This document shows positions 62,400 to 64,000 of a stretch of DNA of 64,000 bases, piece after piece; the stretch's first letter is position 1; each line of letters begins with the position of its first letter. The stretch is taken from contig NZ_CP066356.1 of the NCBI RefSeq assembly GCF_023278185.1, forward strand, positions 8,734,001-8,798,000, given 5' to 3'. The notes below the pieces were generated by a model that saw nothing but the letters and a program-made list of their open reading frames with translations, ran no database searches and was not told the origin of the DNA. Position numbers and translations under genes: made by a program. The DNA comes from Bradyrhizobium elkanii USDA 76 (GTDB lineage Bacteria > Pseudomonadota > Alphaproteobacteria > Rhizobiales > Xanthobacteraceae).

Positions 62400-64000
62400 A
62401 TGAGAGCACTGAAATTCGCCGGGGCCGCCATCGCTGCCGTGATCGTGATCATCGCGCTGGTCGCAGCGGTCGGGATCCCGTCCTCGTTCCTCACATCTGC
62501 GATCACCGATCGGGTCGAGCGCGAGACCGGCTACAAGCTCACCATCAATGGCGGCGCCAAGATCGGCCTCTGGCCGAGGGTCAATCTGACGCTGAGCGAC
62601 GTCGTGCTGCAGGACCCGCGGGGGCGCGACGTCAACAACCGGTTCGCGGCCAGCAGCGTCGAGGCCGAGATGACGCTGTCGAGCCTGTGGTCGGGCCAGC
62701 CCGACATCACCGACCTCGCGATCGTCAAGCCGGTGATCAACCTGCCGCTGCAGCGCGAGCGCACCCGCGACCACAATCCGCCGGCGAAATCCTCCGCCTC
62801 CGATGCCAGCGGCATCACGATCCGGCATGTCAGCATCAGCGGCGGAACCATTGTCTTCTCCAATGTGCGCGACCGGGTCGAGAACCGGATCGAGACGCTC
62901 AACGCGGACGCGACGATCGGCGACGACCGCAAGATCGTCGTGACGGGTGACGCACAGGCCGGCGACAAGCCGCTGAGGTTCGAGATCCGCGCGACCGCGC
63001 CGCAAGCGCCGCTGGAGCGTCAGAGCGTGCCGGCCGAATTCAGCATCGATGCGCCCGGCCTGTTGCCCGCGGCGATCAAGGCGAATGCGGACGCGCGGTT
63101 GAACGGCACGGTGGTGATGTTCAACGGCGTGTCCGGCACGCTCGGCGATGGCGGCTTCACCGGCTGGGCCTCGGTCGATTTCGCCAGCAACAAGCCGCTG
63201 GTGAAGCTCGACCTCGACTTCCAGCGCATTGCGATCGCGATGCCGCCGGGCCAGTCCGGCTCCACGCAGCCGCTCGGCACCAATATCTGGAGCAACGCGT
63301 CGATCGACCTTGCCGGGCTCAACTATGTCGACGCGCAGGCGCGCATCTCGGCGACAGAGCTTGTGATCGGCGACGGCCGCTTTGCGCAGGCGGCGATCGA
63401 TGCGTCCATCGACAGCGGCGTGCTGAAGGGCCGGCTCGCCAATCTCGGCGCCTATGAGGGCACCGCCAATGGCGACGTCACCATCGATGCGCGAGGCGCC
63501 ACGCCAACCTACGCGCTGCGGCTCGACCTCGCCGGGGCGCGCGCGCTGCCGATGCTGAGGAGCCTCGCCGAGTTCGACAAGCTCGACGGCAGGATGCAGG
63601 CCAAGATCGCGCTGACCTCGCAAGGCGGCAGCGAGCGCGCCATCGTCGGCAATCTCGCCGGCACCGCCTTCGTCGTGTTCCAGGACGGCAAGATCCTCGG
63701 CCTCAACGTGGCGCAGATGATCCGGAGCCTCACCACTAGCACCTTGTCGGGCTGGCAGGCGAGCCAGGAGCTGTCGACCGATCTCAGCCAGCTCTCGGCG
63801 TCGTTCAAGGTCGACAAGGGGCAGGCCGTCACCACCGACCTCAATCTGATCGGCCCGCTGGTGAAGATGACCGGGGTCGGCACCATCGACCTCAACACCC
63901 GCCAGATCGGGTTCCGCGTCGAGCCGCAGCTCGTGATGACCACCGAAGGCCAGGGCCGCGCCGGCAATCCGGTCGGCCTCGGAATCCCCGTGATGCTCGA
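62400..64000 (+). CDS. AsmA-family protein, 3' end beyond the window
   Basis: The gene starts at ATG 62400 and is open to the end of the window (at least 533 residues). An N-terminal membrane span (about 6-28) is followed by AsmA-type sequence: ITDRVERETGYKLTINGGAKIGLWPRVNLTLSDVVL, ISGGTIVFSN and a long beta-rich region. AsmA-like proteins bridge inner and outer membranes and are proposed to move phospholipids. The final part, LTTSTLSGWQASQ, precedes the usual AsmA C-terminal domain, which should lie beyond 64000. Confidence 0.88.
   Translation, partial: MRALKFAGAAIAAVIVIIALVAAVGIPSSFLTSAITDRVERETGYKLTINGGAKIGLWPRVNLTLSDVVLQDPRGRDVNNRFAASSVEAEMTLSSLWSGQPDITDLAIVKPVINLPLQRERTRDHNPPAKSSASDASGITIRHVSISGGTIVFSNVRDRVENRIETLNADATIGDDRKIVVTGDAQAGDKPLRFEIRATAPQAPLERQSVPAEFSIDAPGLLPAAIKANADARLNGTVVMFNGVSGTLGDGGFTGWASVDFASNKPLVKLDLDFQRIAIAMPPGQSGSTQPLGTNIWSNASIDLAGLNYVDAQARISATELVIGDGRFAQAAIDASIDSGVLKGRLANLGAYEGTANGDVTIDARGATPTYALRLDLAGARALPMLRSLAEFDKLDGRMQAKIALTSQGGSERAIVGNLAGTAFVVFQDGKILGLNVAQMIRSLTTSTLSGWQASQELSTDLSQLSASFKVDKGQAVTTDLNLIGPLVKMTGVGTIDLNTRQIGFRVEPQLVMTTEGQGRAGNPVGLGIPVML

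Overview
This 64 kb window looks like chromosome of an alphaproteobacterium of the Rhizobiales, most probably Bradyrhizobium. That is inferred from the high GC and codon use, the MFS-otsB-otsA and DUF3175 neighbourhood, the homogentisate cluster with DUF2783, and short palindromic intergenic repeats of the type common in Bradyrhizobium. No rRNA or other species marker is present, so the genus is an inference.

Layout. (1) 0-7 kb: a type I secretion locus with a presumed secreted non-RTX protein, a HlyB-like ABC exporter carrying two tandem C39-like domains, and a HlyD-like adaptor. Substrate and exporter genes are each preceded by a copy of the same ~200 bp leader with two conserved hairpins. 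(2) 7-12.2 kb, minus strand: a TAXI binding protein, a VasI/TagO-like protein, a DsrE-like protein, and a 952-residue coiled-coil protein built on 49-residue repeats. (3) tRNA-Ser(GGA) at 12.6 kb, then MFS-otsB-otsA (trehalose synthesis), DUF3175 and a chemoreceptor. (4) 20-28 kb: a FIST sensor protein and hybrid histidine kinase (NosP/NahK-like), two LuxR-type response regulators, a MxaJ/XoxJ-like binding protein fused to cytochrome c, and a PQQ alcohol dehydrogenase with the lanthanide Asp signature. (5) 28-33 kb: form II coxSLM-type molybdenum hydroxylase and a CaiB/BaiF CoA-transferase/racemase-family protein. (6) 33-42 kb: tyrosine/homogentisate catabolism (hppD with a divergent Lrp regulator; FAD hydroxylase, DUF2783, MBL protein, hmgA, fahA with a divergent MarR regulator). 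(7) 42-51 kb: a beta-hydroxyacid dehydrogenase, an AHL-lactonase-like MBL protein, an orthocaspase-TPR protein with a Tyr-Ser pair, an OmpA-like lipoprotein or porin-associated protein, and an RND efflux pair. (8) 51.4-52.9 kb: an IS4-family element inserted at the centre of a palindromic repeat. (9) 53-60 kb: a PPOX flavoprotein and a tightly coupled oligopeptide-type ABC operon with an M20 deacylase and a divergent AraC regulator. (10) 61-64 kb: a Crp/Fnr regulator and the start of an AsmA-family gene that runs off the end.

How the parts work together. Regions 4 and 6 are the clearest functional units. Region 4 couples a likely gas/redox sensor phosphorelay to a periplasmic alcohol oxidation system and resembles in gene content the ercS'/erbR/exa region of Pseudomonas. 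Region 6 takes 4-hydroxyphenylpyruvate, and probably a hydroxyphenylacetate, through homogentisate to fumarate and acetoacetate. The most novel-looking observations are the paired structured leaders and duplicated C39-like domain of the type I system, the XoxJ-cytochrome fusion next to the FIST/kinase module, and the IS insertion that splits a perfect 30-bp palindrome and takes its transposase stop codon from the CTAG target.
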